A stretch of 64,000 nucleotides of DNA. It comes from Colletes latitarsis (taxonomy: Eukaryota; Arthropoda; Insecta; Hymenoptera; Colletidae). Below are positions 52,665-64,000 of this stretch, one piece after another (the stretch's first letter is position 1; every line of letters starts with the position of its first letter). The translations under genes were made by a program, and so were the position numbers. The notes under the pieces are model-generated. The model saw only the letters and a program-made list of their open reading frames with translations, did no database searches and was not told the origin of the DNA. The stretch is from contig NC_135134.1 of the NCBI RefSeq assembly GCF_051014445.1, forward strand, positions 7,655,672 to 7,719,671, in the 5' to 3' direction.

Positions 52665-55600
52665 TCACACCTTCGCATTTCTCACATACTCGTTGGCCAG
52701 ATCCTGGGCTTTCACTTGTCTGGATCTCGTAGTAATGTGGTACCACACTGAAACAGTCCATTAAACCTGGTTTCGATCAATATTTTAGAGGATTACTCAT
52801 GCTAGGTCTAGGTTAGGCCTGGGATTTGCCCTCATCTGTCTCATACTTTCGCATTCTTCACATACTTGTTGAACAGATCCTGAGTTTTTTCTGGTTTGGA
52901 TCACGTAGTAATGTGGTACTACACTGAAACAGTCAACTAAACCTGGTTTCGATCAATATTTTAGATGATAACGCAGGTTAGGTCTAGGTTAGCCCTGGGA
53001 TTTGCCCTCATCTGTCTCATACTTTCGCATTCTTCACATACTTGTTGAACAGATCCTGGGTTTTTTCTGGTTTGGATCACGTAGTAATGTGGTACCACAC
53101 TGAAACAGTCGATTAATCCTGGTTTCGAACAATATTTTAGAGGATAACGCATGTTAGGTCTGGGATAGGTCTGGGATCTGCCCTCGTCAGACTCATACTT
53201 TCGCATTCTTCAGATACTTGTTCAACAGATCCTGGGTTATTTCTGGTCTGGATCACGTAGTAAAGTGGTACCACACTGAAACAGACGATTAATCCTGGTC
53301 TCGAACAATATTTTAGAGGATAACGCATGTTACGTCTGGGATAGGTCCAGGATTTGCCCTGATCAGACCCATGCTTTCGCATATTTCTCATACTTGTTGG
53401 GCAGATCCTGGGTTATTTCTGGTTTGGATCAGGTAGTAATGTGGGACCACACAGAAACAGTCGATTAAACCTGGTTTCGTTCAATATTTTAGATGATAAC
53501 GCATGCTAGGTCTGGGTTAGGTCTAGGATTTGCCATCATCTGTCTCATACTTTCGCATTCTTCACAAACTTGTTGAACAGATCCTGGGTTTTTTCTGGTT
53601 TGGATCACGTAGTAATGTGGTACCACACTGAAACAGTCTATTAAACCTGGTTTCGATCAATATTTTAGATGATAACGCAGGTTAGGTCTAGGTTTGCCCT
53701 GGGATTTGCCCTCATCTGTCTCATACTTTCGCATTCTTCACATACTTGTTGAACAGATCCTGGGTTTTTTCTGGTTTGGATCACGTAGTAATGTGGTACC
53801 ACACTGAAAGAGTCAATTAAACCTGGTTTCGATCAATATTTTAGAGGATAACGCATGTTAGGTCTAGGATAGGCCTGGGATTTGCCCTCATCAGACTCAT
53901 ACTTTCGCATATCTCTCATACTTGTTGAGCAGATCCTTGGATTTTACTGGATTGGATAACGTAGTAATGTGGTACCAGTCTGAAACAGTCGATTAAACCT
54001 GGTTTCGATCAATATTTTTGATGATAACGCATGTTAGCTCTGGGTTAGGTCTAGGATTTGCCCTCATCAGACCCATGTTTTCGCATTCTTCACATACTTG
54101 TTCAACAGATGCTGGGTTATTTCTGGTTTGGATCACGTGGTAATGTGGTACCACACTGAAACCGTCCATGAAACCTGGTTTCGATCAATATTTTAGAGGA
54201 TAACGCATGTTAGGTCTAGGTTAGGCCTGGGATTTGCCCTCATCAGACTCAAACTTTCGCATTTTTCACATACTTGTTGAACAGAATCCTGGCTTTTTCT
54301 GGTTTGGATCACGTAGTAAAGTGGTACCACACTGAAACAGCGGATTAATCCCGGTCTCGATCAATATTTTATAGGATAACGGAAGTTAGGTCTGGGATAG
54401 GTGTGATTTCTGCCCTCATCAGGCTCGTACCTTCGCATTTCTCACATACTTGTTGGCCAGATCCTGGGCTTTCACTTGTCTGGATCTCGTAGTAATGTGG
54501 TACCACACTGAAGCAGTTCATTAAACCTGGTTTCGATCAATATTTTAGAGGATTACTCATGCTAGGTCTAGGTTAGGTCTGGGATTTGCCATCATCTGTC
54601 TCATACTTTCGCATTCTTCACAAACTTGTTGAACAGATCCTGGGTTTTTTCTGGTTTGGATCACGTAGTAATGTGGTACCACACTGAAACAGTCTATTAA
54701 ACCTGGTTTCGATCAATATTTTAGAGGATTACTCATGCTAGGTCTAGGTTAGGTCTGGGATTTGCCATCATCTGTCTCATACTTTCGCATTCTTCACAAA
54801 CTTGTTGAACAGATCCTGGGTTTTTTCTGGTTTGGATCACGTAGTAATGTGGTACCACACTGAAACAGTCTATTAAACCTGGTTTCGATCAATATTTTAG
54901 AGGATAACGCATGTTAGGTCTAGGATAGGCCTGGGATTTGCCCTCATCAGACTCATACTTTCGCATATCTCTCATACTTGTTGGGCAGATCCTTGGATTT
55001 TACTGGTTTGGATCACGTAGTAATGTGGTACTACACCGAAACGTTCAATTAAACCTGGTCTTGATAAATATTTTTGATGATAACGCATGTTAGCTCTGGG
55101 TTAGGTCTAGGATTTGCCCTCATCAGACCCATGTTTTCGCATTCTTCACATACTTGTTCAACAGATGCTGGGTTATTTCTGGTTTGGATCACGTGGTAAT
55201 GTGGTACCACACAGAAACCGTCCATGAAACCTGGTTTCGATCAATATTTTAGAGGATAACGCATGTTAAGTCTAGGTTAGGCCTGGGATTTGCCCTCATC
55301 AGACTCAAACTTTCGCATTTTTCACATACTTGTTGAACAGAATCCTGGCTTTTTCTGGTTTGGATCACGTAGTAAAGTGGTACCACACTGAAACAGCGGA
55401 TTAATCCCGGTCTCGATCAATATTTTATAGGATAACGGAAGTTAGGTCTGGGATAGGTGTGATTTCTGCCCTCATCAGGCTCATACCTTCGCATTTCTCA
55501 CATACTTGTTGGCCAGATCCTGGGCTTTCACTTGTCTGGATCTCGTAGTAATGTGGTACCACACTGACACAGTCCATTAAACCAGGTTTCGATCAATAGT

Positions 55601-56008
55601 TTAGAGGATAACTCAGGCTCGGTCTAGGTTAGGCCTGGGATTTGCCCCCATCAGGCCCATACCTTCGCGTTCTTCATATACTTGTTGAACATATCCTGGG
55701 TTATTTCTGGTTTGGATCATGTAGTAATGTGGTGCCACACTGAAACAGTCCATTATACCTGGTCTCGATCAATATTTTAGAGGATAACGCATGTTAGGTC
55801 TGGGATAGGTCCAGGATTTGCCCGCATCAGGCTCATACGTTCGCATGTTTCTCATACTTGTTGGCCAGATCCTGGGCTTTTTCTGGTTTGGATCACGAAG
55901 TAAAGTGGTACCACATTGAAACAGTCGATTAATCCTGCCCTCGATCAATATTTTAGAGGATAACGCAAGTTAGGTCTGGGATAGGTGTTGGATCTGCCCT
56001 CATCAGGC
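52665..56008 (+). repeat. Higher-order block C, copy 2 (3,344 bp, 19 units)
   Basis: Second tandem copy. Private differences include CAGATACTTG near 53211, GTGGGACC near 53441 (breaking the palindrome) and CCTGATCAGACCC near 53358. The first part of the following stretch carries the same differences, so copy 2 and the start of copy 3 are closer to each other than to copy 1. Confidence 0.9.
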
Positions 56009-58296
56009 TCACACCTTCGCATTTCTCACATACTCGTTGGCCAGATCCTGGGCTTTCACTTGTCTGGATCTCGTAGTAATGTGGTACCACACTGAAACAG
56101 TCCATTAAACCTGGTTTCGATCAATATTTTAGAGGATTACTCATGCTAGGTCTAGGTTAGGCCTGGGATTTGCCCTCATCTGTCTCATACTTTCGCATTC
56201 TTCACATACTTGTTGAACAGATCCTGAGTTTTTTCTGGTTTGGATCACGTAGTAATGTGGTACTACACTGAAACAGTCAACTAAACCTGGTTTCGATCAA
56301 TATTTTAGATGATAACGCAGGTTAGGTCTAGGTTAGCCCTGGGATTTGCCCTCATCTGTCTCATACTTTCGCATTCTTCACATACTTGTTGAACAGATCC
56401 TGGGTTTTTTCTGGTTTGGATCACGTAGTAATGTGGTACCACACTGAAACAGTCGATTAATCCTGGTTTCGAACAATATTTTAGAGGATAACGCATGTTA
56501 GGTCTGGGATAGGTCTGGGATCTGCCCTCGTCAGACTCATACTTTCGCATTCTTCAGATACTTGTTCAACAGATCCTGGGTTATTTCTGGTCTGGATCAC
56601 GTAGTAAAGTGGTACCACACTGAAACAGACGATTAATCCTGGTCTCGAACAATATTTTAGAGGATAACGCATGTTACGTCTGGGATAGGTCCAGGATTTG
56701 CCCTGATCAGACCCATGCTTTCGCATATTTCTCATACTTGTTGGGCAGATCCTGGGTTATTTCTGGTTTGGATCAGGTAGTAATGTGGGACCACACAGAA
56801 ACAGTCGATTAAACCTGGTTTCGTTCAATATTTTAGATGATAACGCATGCTAGGTCTGGGTTAGGTCTAGGATTTGCCATCATCTGTCTCATACTTTCGC
56901 ATTCTTCACAAACTTGTTGAACAGATCCTGGGTTTTTTCTGGTTTGGATCACGTAGTAATGTGGTACCACACTGAAACAGTCTATTAAACCTGGTTTCGA
57001 TCAATATTTTAGATGATAACGCAGGTTAGGTCTAGGTTTGCCCTGGGATTTGCCCTCATCTGTCTCATACTTTCGCATTCTTCACATACTTGTTGAACAG
57101 ATCCTGGGTTTTTTCTGGTTTGGATCACGTAGTAATGTGGTACCACAATGAAAGAGTCAATTAAACCTGGTTTCGATCAATATTTTAGAGGATAACGCAT
57201 GTTAGGTCTAGGATAGGCCTGGGATTTGCCCTCATCAGACTCATACTTTCGCATATCTCTCATACTTGTTGGGCAGATCCTTGGATTTTACTGGATTGGA
57301 TAACGTAGTAATGTGGTACCAGTCTGAAACAGCCGATTGAACCTGGTTTCGATCAATATTTTTGATGATAACGCATGTTAGCTCTGGGTTAGGTCTAGGA
57401 TTTGCCCTAATCAGACCCATGTTTTCGCATTCTTCACATACTTGTTCAACAGATGCTGGGTTATTTCTGGTTTGGATCACGTGGTAATGTGGTACCACAC
57501 AGAAACCGTCCATGAAACCTGGTTTCGATCAATATTTTAGAGGATAACGCATGTTAGGTCTAGGTTAGGCCAGGGATTTGCCCTCATCAGACTCAAACTT
57601 TCGCATTTTTCACATACTTGTTGAACAGAATCCTGGCTTTTTCTGGTTTGGATCACGTAGTAAAGTGGTACCACACTGAAACAGCGGATTAATCCCGGTC
57701 TCGATCAATATTTTATAGGATAACGGAAGTTAGGTCTGGGATAGGTGTGATTTCTGCCCTCATCAGGCTCATACCTTCGCATTTCTCACATACTTGTTGG
57801 CCAGATCCTGGGCTTTCACTTGTCTGGATCTCGTAGTAATGTGGTACCACACTGACACAGTCCATTAAACCAGGTTTCGATCAATAGTTTAGAGGATAAC
57901 TCAGGCTCGGTCTAGGTTAGGCCTGGGATTTGCCCCCATCAGGCCCATACCTTCGCGTTCTTCATATACTTGTTGAACATATCCTGGGTTATTTCTGGTT
58001 TGGATCATGTAGTAATGTGGTGCCACACTGAAACAGTCAATTATACCTGGTCTCGATCAATATTTTAGAGGATAACGCATGTTAGGTCTGGGATAGGTCC
58101 AGGATTTGCCCGCATCAGGCTCATACTTTCGCATGTTTCTCATACTTGTTGGCCAGATCCTGGGCTTTTTCTGGTTTGGATCACGAAGTAAAGTGGTACC
58201 ACATTGAAACAGTCGATTAATCCTGCCCTCGATCAATATTTTAGAGGATAACGCAAGTTAGGTCTGGGATAGGTGTTGGATCTGCCCTCATCAGGC
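56009..58296 (+). repeat. Block C derivative of 13 units (2,288 bp)
   Basis: It starts like block C and follows period 3,344 to about 57848. There it jumps to the units that in copy 2 lie six units further along: ACACTGACAC at 55561 corresponds to 57849, offset 2,288. The result is a 19-unit block shortened by six units to 13 x 176. The jump is in phase, as expected from unequal exchange between homologous units. From about 57240 it resembles 48793 more than copy 2. Confidence 0.83.
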
Positions 58297-60584
58297 TCAC
58301 ACCTTCGCATTTCTCACATACTCGTTGGCCAGATCCTGGGCTTTCACTTGTCTGGATCTCGTAGTAATGTGGTACCACACTGAAACAGTCCATTAAACCT
58401 GGTTTCGATCAATATTTTAGAGGATTACTCATGCTAGGTCTAGGTTAGGCCTGGGATTTGCCCTCATCTGTCTCATACTTTCGCATTCTTCACATACTTG
58501 TTGAACAGATCCTGAGTTTTTTCTGGTTTGGATCACGTAGTAATGTGGTACCACACTGAAACAGTCAACTAAACCTGGTTTCGATCAATATTTTAGATGA
58601 TAACGCAGGTTAGGTCTAGGTTAGCCCTGGGATTTGCCCTCATCTGTCTCATACTTTCGCATTCTTCACATACTTGTTGAACAGATCCTGGGTTTTTTCT
58701 GGTTTGGATCACGTGGTAATGTGGTACCACACTGAAACCGTCCATGAAACCTGGTTTCGATCAATATTTTAGAGGATAACGCATGTTAGGTCTAGGTTAG
58801 GCCTGGGATTTGCCCTCATCAGACTCAAACTTTCGCATTTTTCACATACTTGTTGAACAGAATCCTGGCTTTTTCTGGTTTGGATCACGTAGTAAAGTGG
58901 TACCACACTGAAACAGCGGATTAATCCCGGTCTCGATCAATATTTTATAGGATAACGGAAGTTAGGTCTGGGATAGGTGTGATTTCTGCCCTCATCAGGC
59001 TCGTACCTTCGCATTTCTCACATACTTGTTGGCCAGATCCTGGGCTTTCACTTGTCTGGATCTCGTAGTAATGTGGTACCACACTGAAACAGTCCATTAA
59101 ACCTGGTTTCGATCAATATTTTAGAGGATTACTCATGCTAGGTCTAGGTTAGGTCTGGGATTTGCCATCATCTGTCTCATACTTTCGCATTCTTCACAAA
59201 CTTGTTGAACAGATCCTGGGTTTTTTCTGGTTTGGATCACGTAGTAATGTGGTACCACACTGAAACAGTCTATTAAACCTGGTTTCGATCAATATTTTAG
59301 ACGATAACGCAGGTTAGGTCTAGGTTTGCCCTGGGATTTGCCCTCATCTGTCTCATAGTTTCGCATTCTTCACATACTTGTTGAACAGATCCTGGGTTTT
59401 TTCTGGTTTGGATCACGTAGTAATGTGGTACCACACTGAAAGAGTCAATTAAACCTGGTTTCGATCAATATTTTAGAGGATAACGCATGTTAGGTCTAGG
59501 ATAGGCCTGGGATTTGCCCTCATCAGACTCATACTTTCACATATCTCTCATACTTGTTGGGCAGATCCTTGGATTTTACTGGTTTGGATCACGTAGTAAT
59601 GTGGTACTACACCGAAACGTTCAATTAAACCTGGTCTTGATAAATATTTTTGATGATAACGCATGTTAGCTCTGGGTTAGGTCTAGGATTTGCCCTCATC
59701 AGACGCATGTTTTCGCATTCTTCACATACTTGTTCAACAGATGCTGGGTTATTTCTGGTTTGGATCACGTGGTAATGTGGTACCACACAGAAACCGTCCA
59801 TGAAACCTGGTTTCGATCAATATTTTAGAGGATAACGCATGTTAGGTCTAGGTTAGGCCTGGGATTTGCCCTCATCAGACTCAAACTTTCGCATTTTTCA
59901 CATACTTGTTGAACAGAATCCTGGCTTTTTCTGGTTTGGATCACGTAGTAAAGTGGTACCACACTGAAACAGCGGATTAATCCCGGTCTCGATCAATATT
60001 TTATAGGATAACGGAAGTTAGGTCTGGGATAGGTGTGATTTCTGCCCTCATCAGGCTCATACCTTCGCATTTCTCACATACTTGTTGGCCAGATCCTGGG
60101 CTTTCACTTGTCTGGATCTCGTAGTAATGTGGTACGACACTGACACAGTCCATTAAACCAGGTTTCGATCAATAGTTTAGAGGATAACTCAGGCTCGGTC
60201 TAGGTTAGGCCTGGGATTTGCCCCCATCAGGCCCATACCTTCGCGTTCTTCATATACTTGTTGAACATATCCTGGGTTATTTCTGGTTTGGATCATGTAG
60301 TAATGTGGTGCCACACTGAAACAGTCAATTATACCTGGTCTCGATCAATATTTTAGAGGATAACGCATGTTAGGTCTGGGATAGGTCCAGGATTTGCCCG
60401 CATCAGGCTCATACGTTCGCATGTTTCTCATACTTGTTGGCCAGATCCTGGGCTTTTTCTGGTTTGGATCACGAAGTAAAGTGGTACCACATTGAAACAG
60501 TCGATTAATCCTGCCCTCGATCAATATTTTAGAGGATAACGCAAGTTAGGTCTGGGATAGGTGTTGGATCTGCCCTCATCAGGC
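58297..60584 (+). repeat. Second 13-unit (2,288 bp) block C derivative, internally rearranged
   Basis: TCACACCTTCGC lies at 58297 and again at 60585, giving 2,288 bases. Its ends match the previous derivative at offset 2,288, but near 58705-58770 a CATCTGTCTC unit runs into a GTGGTAATG-ACCGTCCATG unit, so the interior has a different unit order of the same total length. Confidence 0.78.
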
Positions 60585-63500
60585 TCACACCTTCGCATTT
60601 CTCACATACTCGTTGGCCAGATCCTGGGCTTTCACTTGTCTGGATCTCGTAGTAATGTGGTACCACACTGAAACAGGCCATTAAACCTGGTTTCGATCAA
60701 TATTTTAGAGGATTACTCATGCTAGGTCTAGGTTAGGCCTGGGATTTGCCCTCATCTGTCTCATACTTTCGCATTCTTCACATACTTGTTGAACAGATCC
60801 TGAGTTTTTTCTGGTTTGGATCACGTAGTAATGTGGTACTACACTGAAACAGTCAACTAAACCTGGTTTCGATCAATATTTTAGATGATAACGCAGGTTA
60901 GGTCTAGGTTAGCCCTGGGATTTGCCCTCATCTGTCTCATACTTTCGCATTCTTCACATACTTGTTGAACAGATCCTGGGTTTTTTCTGGTTTGGATCAC
61001 GTAGTAATGTGGTACCACACTGAAACAGTCGATTAATCCTGGTTTCGAACAATATTTTAGAGGATAACGCATGTTAGGTCTGGGATAGGTCTGGGATCTG
61101 CCCACGTCAGACTCATACTTTCGCATTCTTCACATACTTGTTCAACAGATCCTGGGCTATTTCTGGTCTGGATCACGTAGTAAAGTGGTACCACACTGAA
61201 ACAGACGATTAATCCTGGTCTCGAACAATATTTTAGAGGATAACGCATGTTACGTCTGGGACAGGTCCAGGATTTGCCCGCATCAGGCTCATGCATTCGC
61301 ATATTTCTCATACTTGTTGGGCAGATCCTGGGTTATTTCTGGTTTGGATCAGGTAGTAATGTGGTACCACACAGAAACAGTCGATTAAACCTGGTTCCGT
61401 TCAATATTTTAGATGATAACGCATGCTAGGTCTGGGTTAGGTCTAGGATTTGCCATCATCTGTCTCATACTTTCGCATTCTTCACAAACTTGTTGAACAG
61501 ATCCTGGGTTTTTTCTGGTTTGGATCACGTAGTAATGTGGTACCACACTGAAACAGTTTATTAAACCTGGTTTCGATCAATATTTTAGATGATAACGCAG
61601 GTTAGGTCTAGGTTTGCCCTGGGATTTGCCCTCATCTGTCTCATACTTTCGCATTCTTCACATACTTGTTGAACAGATCCTGGGTTTTTTCTGGTTTGGA
61701 TCACGTAGTAATGTGGTACCACACTGAAAGAGTCAATTAAACCTGGTTTCGATCAATATTTTAGAGGATAACGCATGTTAGGTCTAGGATAGGCCAGGGA
61801 TTTGCCCTCATCAGACTCATACTTTCGCATATCTCTCATACTTGTTGGGCAGATCCTTGGATTTTACTGGATTGGATAACGTAGTAATGTGGTACCAGTC
61901 TGAAACAGTCGATTAAACCTGGTTTCGATCAATATTTTTGATGATAACGCATGTTAGCTCTGGGTTAGGTCTAGGATTTGCCCTCATCAGACCCATGTTT
62001 TCGCATTCTTCACATACTTGTTCAACAGATGCTGGGTTATTTCTGGTTTGGATCACGTGGTAATGTGGTACCACACTGAAACCGTCCATGAAACCTGGTT
62101 TCGATCAATATTTTAGAGGATAACGCATGTTAGGTCTAGGTTAGGCCTGGGATTTGCCCTCATCAGACTCAAACTTTCGCATTTTTCACATACTTGTTGA
62201 ACAGAATCCTGGCTTTTTCTGGTTTGGATCACGTAGTAAAGTGGTACCACACTGAAACAGCGGATTAATCCCGGTCTCGATCAATATTTTATAGGATAAC
62301 GGAAGTTAGGTCTGGGATAGGTGTGATTTCTGCCCTCATCAGGCTCGTACCTTCGCATTTCTCACATACTTGTTGGCCAGATCCTGGGCTTTCACTTGTC
62401 TGGATCTCGTAGTAATGTGGTGCCACACTGAAACAGTCCATTAAACCAGGTTTCGATCAATAGTTTAGAGGATAACTCAGGCTCGGTCTAGGTTAGGCCT
62501 GGGATTTGCCCCCATCAGGCCCATACCTTCGCGTTCTTCATATACTTGTTGAACATATCCTGGGTTATTTCTGGTTTGGATCATGTGGTAATGTGGTGCC
62601 ACACTGAAACAGTCAATTATACCTGGTCTCGATCAATATTTTAGAGGATAACGCATGTTAGGTCTGGGATAGGTCCAGGATTTGCCCGCATCAGGCTCAT
62701 GCTTTCGCATATTTCTCATACTTGTTGGGCAGATCCTGGGTTATTTCTTGTTTGGATCGGGTAGTAATGTGGTACCACACAGAAACAGCCGATTAAACCT
62801 GGTTTCGTTCAATATTTTAGATGATAACGCATGCTAGGTCTGGGTTAGGTCTAGGATTTGCCATCATCTGTCTCATACTTTCGCATTCTTCACAAACTTG
62901 TTGAACAGATCCTGGGTTTTTTCTGGTTTGGATCACGTAGTAATGTGGTACCACACTGAAACAGCCGATTAAAACTGGTTTCGATCAAAATTTTTGATGA
63001 TAACGCATGTTATGTCTGGGTTAGGTCTAGGATTTGCCTTCATCAGACCCATACTTTCGCATTCTTCAGATACTTGTTGAACAGATCCTGGGTTATTTCA
63101 GGTTTGGATCACGTAGTAATGTGGTACCACACTGAAACAGTCGACTAATCCTGGTCTCGAACAATATTTTAGAGGATAACGCATGTTAGGTCTAGGTTAG
63201 GCCTGGGATTTGCCCTCATCAGACTCAAACTTTCGCATATTTCTCATACTTGTTGGGCAGATCCTTGGATTTTTCTGGATTGGATCACGTATTAATGTGG
63301 TACCACACTGATACAGTCCATGAAACCTGGTTTCGATCAATATTTTAGAGGATAACGCATGTTAGATCTAGGTTAGGCCTGGGACTTGCCCTCATCAGAC
63401 TCAAACTTTCGCATATTTCTCATGCTTGTTGAACTGATCCTGGGTTTTTTCTGGTTTGGATCACGTAGTAATGTGGTACCACACTGAAACAGACAATTAA

Positions 63501-64000
63501 ACCTGGTTTCGATCAATATCTTAGATGATAACGCAGGTTAGGTCTAGGTTAGCCCTGGGATTTGCCCTCATCTGTCTCATACTTTCGCATTCTTCACATA
63601 CTTGTTGAACAGATCCTGGGTTTTTTCTGGTTTGGATCACGAAGTAATGTGGTACCACACTGAAACAGTCAATTAAACCTGGTTTCGATCAATATTTTAG
63701 AGGATAACGCATGTTAGGTCTAGGTTAGGCCTGGGATTTGCCCTCATCAGACTCATACTTTCGCATATCTCTCATTCTTGTTGGGCATATCCTTGGAGTT
63801 TGCTGGATTGGATAACGTAGTATTGTGGTACCAGTCTGAGACAGTCGATTAAACCTGGTTTCGATCAATATTTTTGATGATAACGCATGTTAGCTCTGGG
63901 TTAGGTGTAGGATTTGCCCTCATCAGACCCATGTTTTCGCATTCTTCACATACATGTTCAACAGATCCTGGGTTATTTCTGGTTTGGATCACGTAGTAAA
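60585..64000 (+). repeat. Block C related sequence, truncated by the window end
   Basis: About 60585-62420 matches 49321-51156 at offset 11,264 (64 units of exactly 176), including GGGCTATTTCTGG near 61154, which copy 2 lacks. From about 62420 it switches to the AATAGTTTAGAGG and CTCAGGCTCGG units. From about 62960 come less repeated units with private changes such as CAAAATTTTTGATG and CAATATCTTAGATG. The window ends within a unit at GTAGTAAA. Confidence 0.78.

Larger units (their letters stand above)
1..64000 (+). repeat. Satellite array, ~176-bp unit, spans the whole window
   Basis: The entire window is one head-to-tail tandem repeat. The landmark GGTACC and its variants recur at 141, 318, 494, 670, 845, 1021, 1197, 1373 and 1549, i.e. 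every 175-177 bases, and the same spacing is seen wherever I sampled it through to the end. All units seen are in the same orientation, and I found no inserted mobile element, inverted block or single-copy sequence. The array extends past both ends of the window. Units differ by substitutions and 1-2 base indels and fall into many subtypes that recur in blocks. No gene, RNA gene or terminator is supported anywhere, so all gene-free stretches are this satellite. Eukaryotic origin follows from the type of repeat; centromeric, pericentromeric or subtelomeric location is inference. I do not recognise the family. Confidence 0.98.

Noticed and set aside
1..64000. CRISPR array
   Set aside because: The full ~176-bp unit is repeated with no unique spacers, and repeat units drift by substitution. 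This is satellite organisation, not direct repeats separated by spacers.
1..64000. Transposable element or LTR origin of the 3-5 kb blocks
   Set aside because: Blocks consist entirely of satellite units in one phase, and block edges lie within units. I saw no terminal repeats, target-site duplications or transposase/reverse transcriptase coding.
1..64000. Tandem rRNA, tRNA or histone gene cluster
   Set aside because: The unit is too short and shows no tRNA cloverleaf with A/B boxes, no recognisable 5S or other rRNA segment, and no coding sequence.

Overview
The whole 64,000-base window is one head-to-tail satellite DNA array. The unit is about 176 bp, which gives about 364 units in the window. 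Every stretch I followed has the same orientation and phase, from the first base to the last, where the window ends inside a unit. I found no protein-coding gene, RNA gene, transposable element, CRISPR array or ordinary single-copy sequence. A satellite of this size and organisation points to a eukaryotic nuclear chromosome, most likely pericentromeric, centromeric or subtelomeric heterochromatin. I do not recognise the family or the species, and the chromosomal location is inference.

The unit has a clear internal layout. It opens with an AT-rich stretch around CAATATTTTAG. Next come two adjacent 11-bp near-copies beginning TTAGG, then a variable middle carrying CATACTT twice about 19 bp apart, then a T-run. 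A 13-bp motif (CTGGTTTSGATCA) occurs twice, 52 bp apart, and between the two copies lies a 12-bp perfect palindrome (TGTGGTACCACA).

On top of the unit there are several higher-order periods, each close to a whole number of units. Left part (1 to about 42,700): a mosaic at 1-12,600; three tandem copies of a 2,987-bp 17-unit block at about 12,612-21,602; a second mosaic at 21,600-27,600 that re-uses segments from the first 10 kb; a 5,103-bp 29-unit tandem duplication at about 27,605-37,810; then 704-bp 4-unit repeats near 40-41 kb. Transition (about 42,700-49,300): units acquire new diagnostic variants, with 1,410-bp (8-unit) and 1,939-bp (11-unit) duplications. Right part (49,321-64,000): a different subfamily organised in 3,344-bp 19-unit blocks, then 2,288-bp 13-unit derivatives.

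The segments do not act together as genes. They record repeated unequal exchange and segmental amplification within one satellite family. The short open reading frames on the minus strand are a by-product of the unit: start and stop codons come from the same site read in two frames of successive units. Coordinates of block edges are by-eye estimates, good to roughly 20-50 bases.
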